DNA of 11,846 nucleotides from Campylobacterales bacterium (GTDB taxonomy: Bacteria > Campylobacterota_A > Desulfurellia > JAADFJ01): positions 1 through 11,846 of the forward strand of contig JALWSW010000209.1 in assembly GCA_027080125.1 (NCBI GenBank), read 5' to 3'. The translations under genes were made by a program, and so were the position numbers. Below the pieces are notes generated by a model. It did not search any database and had not been told where the DNA came from. It worked only from the letters and a program-made list of their open reading frames with translations. Shown one piece after another: positions 11,210 to 11,846 of this stretch. Position 1 is the first letter of the stretch. Every line of letters starts with the position of its first letter.

Positions 11210-11846
11210 ATGAAAGGTTATGAAATCATCATTGAGTCGTTAAAAAAGGAGAATGTTGACACGATATTCGGGTATCCCGGCGGTGCTATAATGGCAATCG
11301 ATGACGTTCTTATGGATTGCAATGAGATTCACTATGTTCTTGCCCGACATGAACAGGGAGCCACGCATGAGGCTGACGGATATGCTCGTGCAACAGGAAA
11401 GGTTGGGGTGGTTTTGGTAACAAGCGGACCCGGAGCCACCAACACCATAACAGGTATTGCAACCGCATACGCCGATTCGGTGCCGCTGGTTGTTTTTACC
11501 GGACAGGTGCCTACCACATTGATAGGCAACGATGCATTTCAGGAGGCTGACACCGTAGGCATTTCCCGTCCTTGCACAAAGCATAATTTTTTGGTAAAAA
11601 GTACCTCGGAGCTTGCCAAAACCATAAAAGAGGCGTTTTATATAGCCAGAACCGGAAAGCCCGGTCCGGTGCTTGTTGATCTTCCCAAAGATGTGATTCT
11701 TGGTGAAGCCGAATTTATATACCCTAAAAAGGTGCAGCTTGTTGGGTACAACCCTACTGTAAAAGGAAATCCGCGTCAGATAGAAAAAGTGGTGGATGTG
11801 CTGTTAAAATCGGAAAAACCGCTTCTTTATGTGGGAGGCGGCGCAA
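11210..11846 (+). CDS. ilvB: Acetolactate synthase large subunit, 3' end cut by window edge
   Basis: About 212 residues are visible before the right edge. The thiamine-diphosphate-dependent enzyme joins two pyruvates to acetolactate, or pyruvate and 2-ketobutyrate to acetohydroxybutyrate, at the head of valine, leucine and isoleucine synthesis. The N-terminal TPP-binding domain shows FGYPGGAIM (20-28), the catalytic Glu48 in ARHEQGATHEADGYARA, TSGPGATNTITGIATAYADSVPLV and FTGQVP, then FQEADTVGISRPCTKHNFLV and ARTGKPGPVLVDLPKDV. The RHEQGA and GRPC-like segments match biosynthetic acetohydroxyacid synthases better than pyruvate oxidase or the catabolic AlsS type. The ATG at 11210 follows an excellent ribosome site. 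The second half, and any ilvN small subunit, lie outside the window. Confidence 0.95.
   Translation, partial: MKGYEIIIESLKKENVDTIFGYPGGAIMAIDDVLMDCNEIHYVLARHEQGATHEADGYARATGKVGVVLVTSGPGATNTITGIATAYADSVPLVVFTGQVPTTLIGNDAFQEADTVGISRPCTKHNFLVKSTSELAKTIKEAFYIARTGKPGPVLVDLPKDVILGEAEFIYPKKVQLVGYNPTVKGNPRQIEKVVDVLLKSEKPLLYVGGGA

Noticed and set aside
1..11846. CRISPR array, tRNA or rRNA genes, insertion sequences, phage genes
   Set aside because: No regularly spaced repeats, cloverleaf-like segments, transposase motifs or phage proteins were seen on either strand.

Overview
The window reads as bacterial chromosome from a Gram-negative-type organism with moderately A+T-leaning DNA and frequent AGA and ATA codons. 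Three things point to an anaerobic or microaerophilic lineage such as Deferribacterota or Desulfobacterota: a PEP synthase/enolase gluconeogenic pair, a molybdopterin gene, and a hemerythrin. This placement is inferred from gene content and general protein character. No rRNA or other marker fixes it.

Bases 1-1900 form an accessory-looking block of short, separately transcribed genes. An ArsR/SmtB-type repressor with a Cys-X-Cys metal site is followed on the minus strand by a membrane-anchored thioredoxin-like protein, which is cut by the left edge. Divergent from them, with its own good sigma70-type promoter, is a 74-residue two-helix membrane protein that resembles the C-terminal half of a DsbD_2/sulfite-exporter-type domain. 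A convergent gap with a repeat-like element and a probable minus-strand terminator separates it from a TTG-started hemerythrin. The hemerythrin promoter is overlapped by a perfect 18-bp palindrome.

Bases 1939-4242 hold def-fmt-htpX, joined by 4-base ATGA overlaps. These cover peptide deformylase, Met-tRNA formyltransferase and the HtpX membrane protease. The def start lies almost at the predicted transcription start, so a nearly leaderless mRNA is likely.

Bases 4269-11128 form a second long operon: ppsA-truA-mogA/moaB-like-eno-ftsB-gltX. Most junctions overlap by 4-8 bases. It mixes gluconeogenesis (PEP synthase, enolase), tRNA work (pseudouridine synthase, glutamyl-tRNA synthetase), cofactor assembly (molybdopterin adenylyltransferase with an unrecognised N-terminal domain) and cell division (FtsB/DivIC). 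From 11152 to the right edge a new promoter and a strong ribosome binding site start ilvB, the acetolactate synthase large subunit, which is cut by the window end.

Most of the window is ordinary housekeeping. The places worth a second look are the ArsR/thioredoxin/half-DsbD_2 block, the palindrome on the hemerythrin promoter, the N-terminal domain of the Mog-like protein, the altered HIGH motif of the glutamyl-tRNA synthetase, and the near-leaderless def start. No CRISPR array, tRNA, rRNA, insertion sequence or phage gene was seen.
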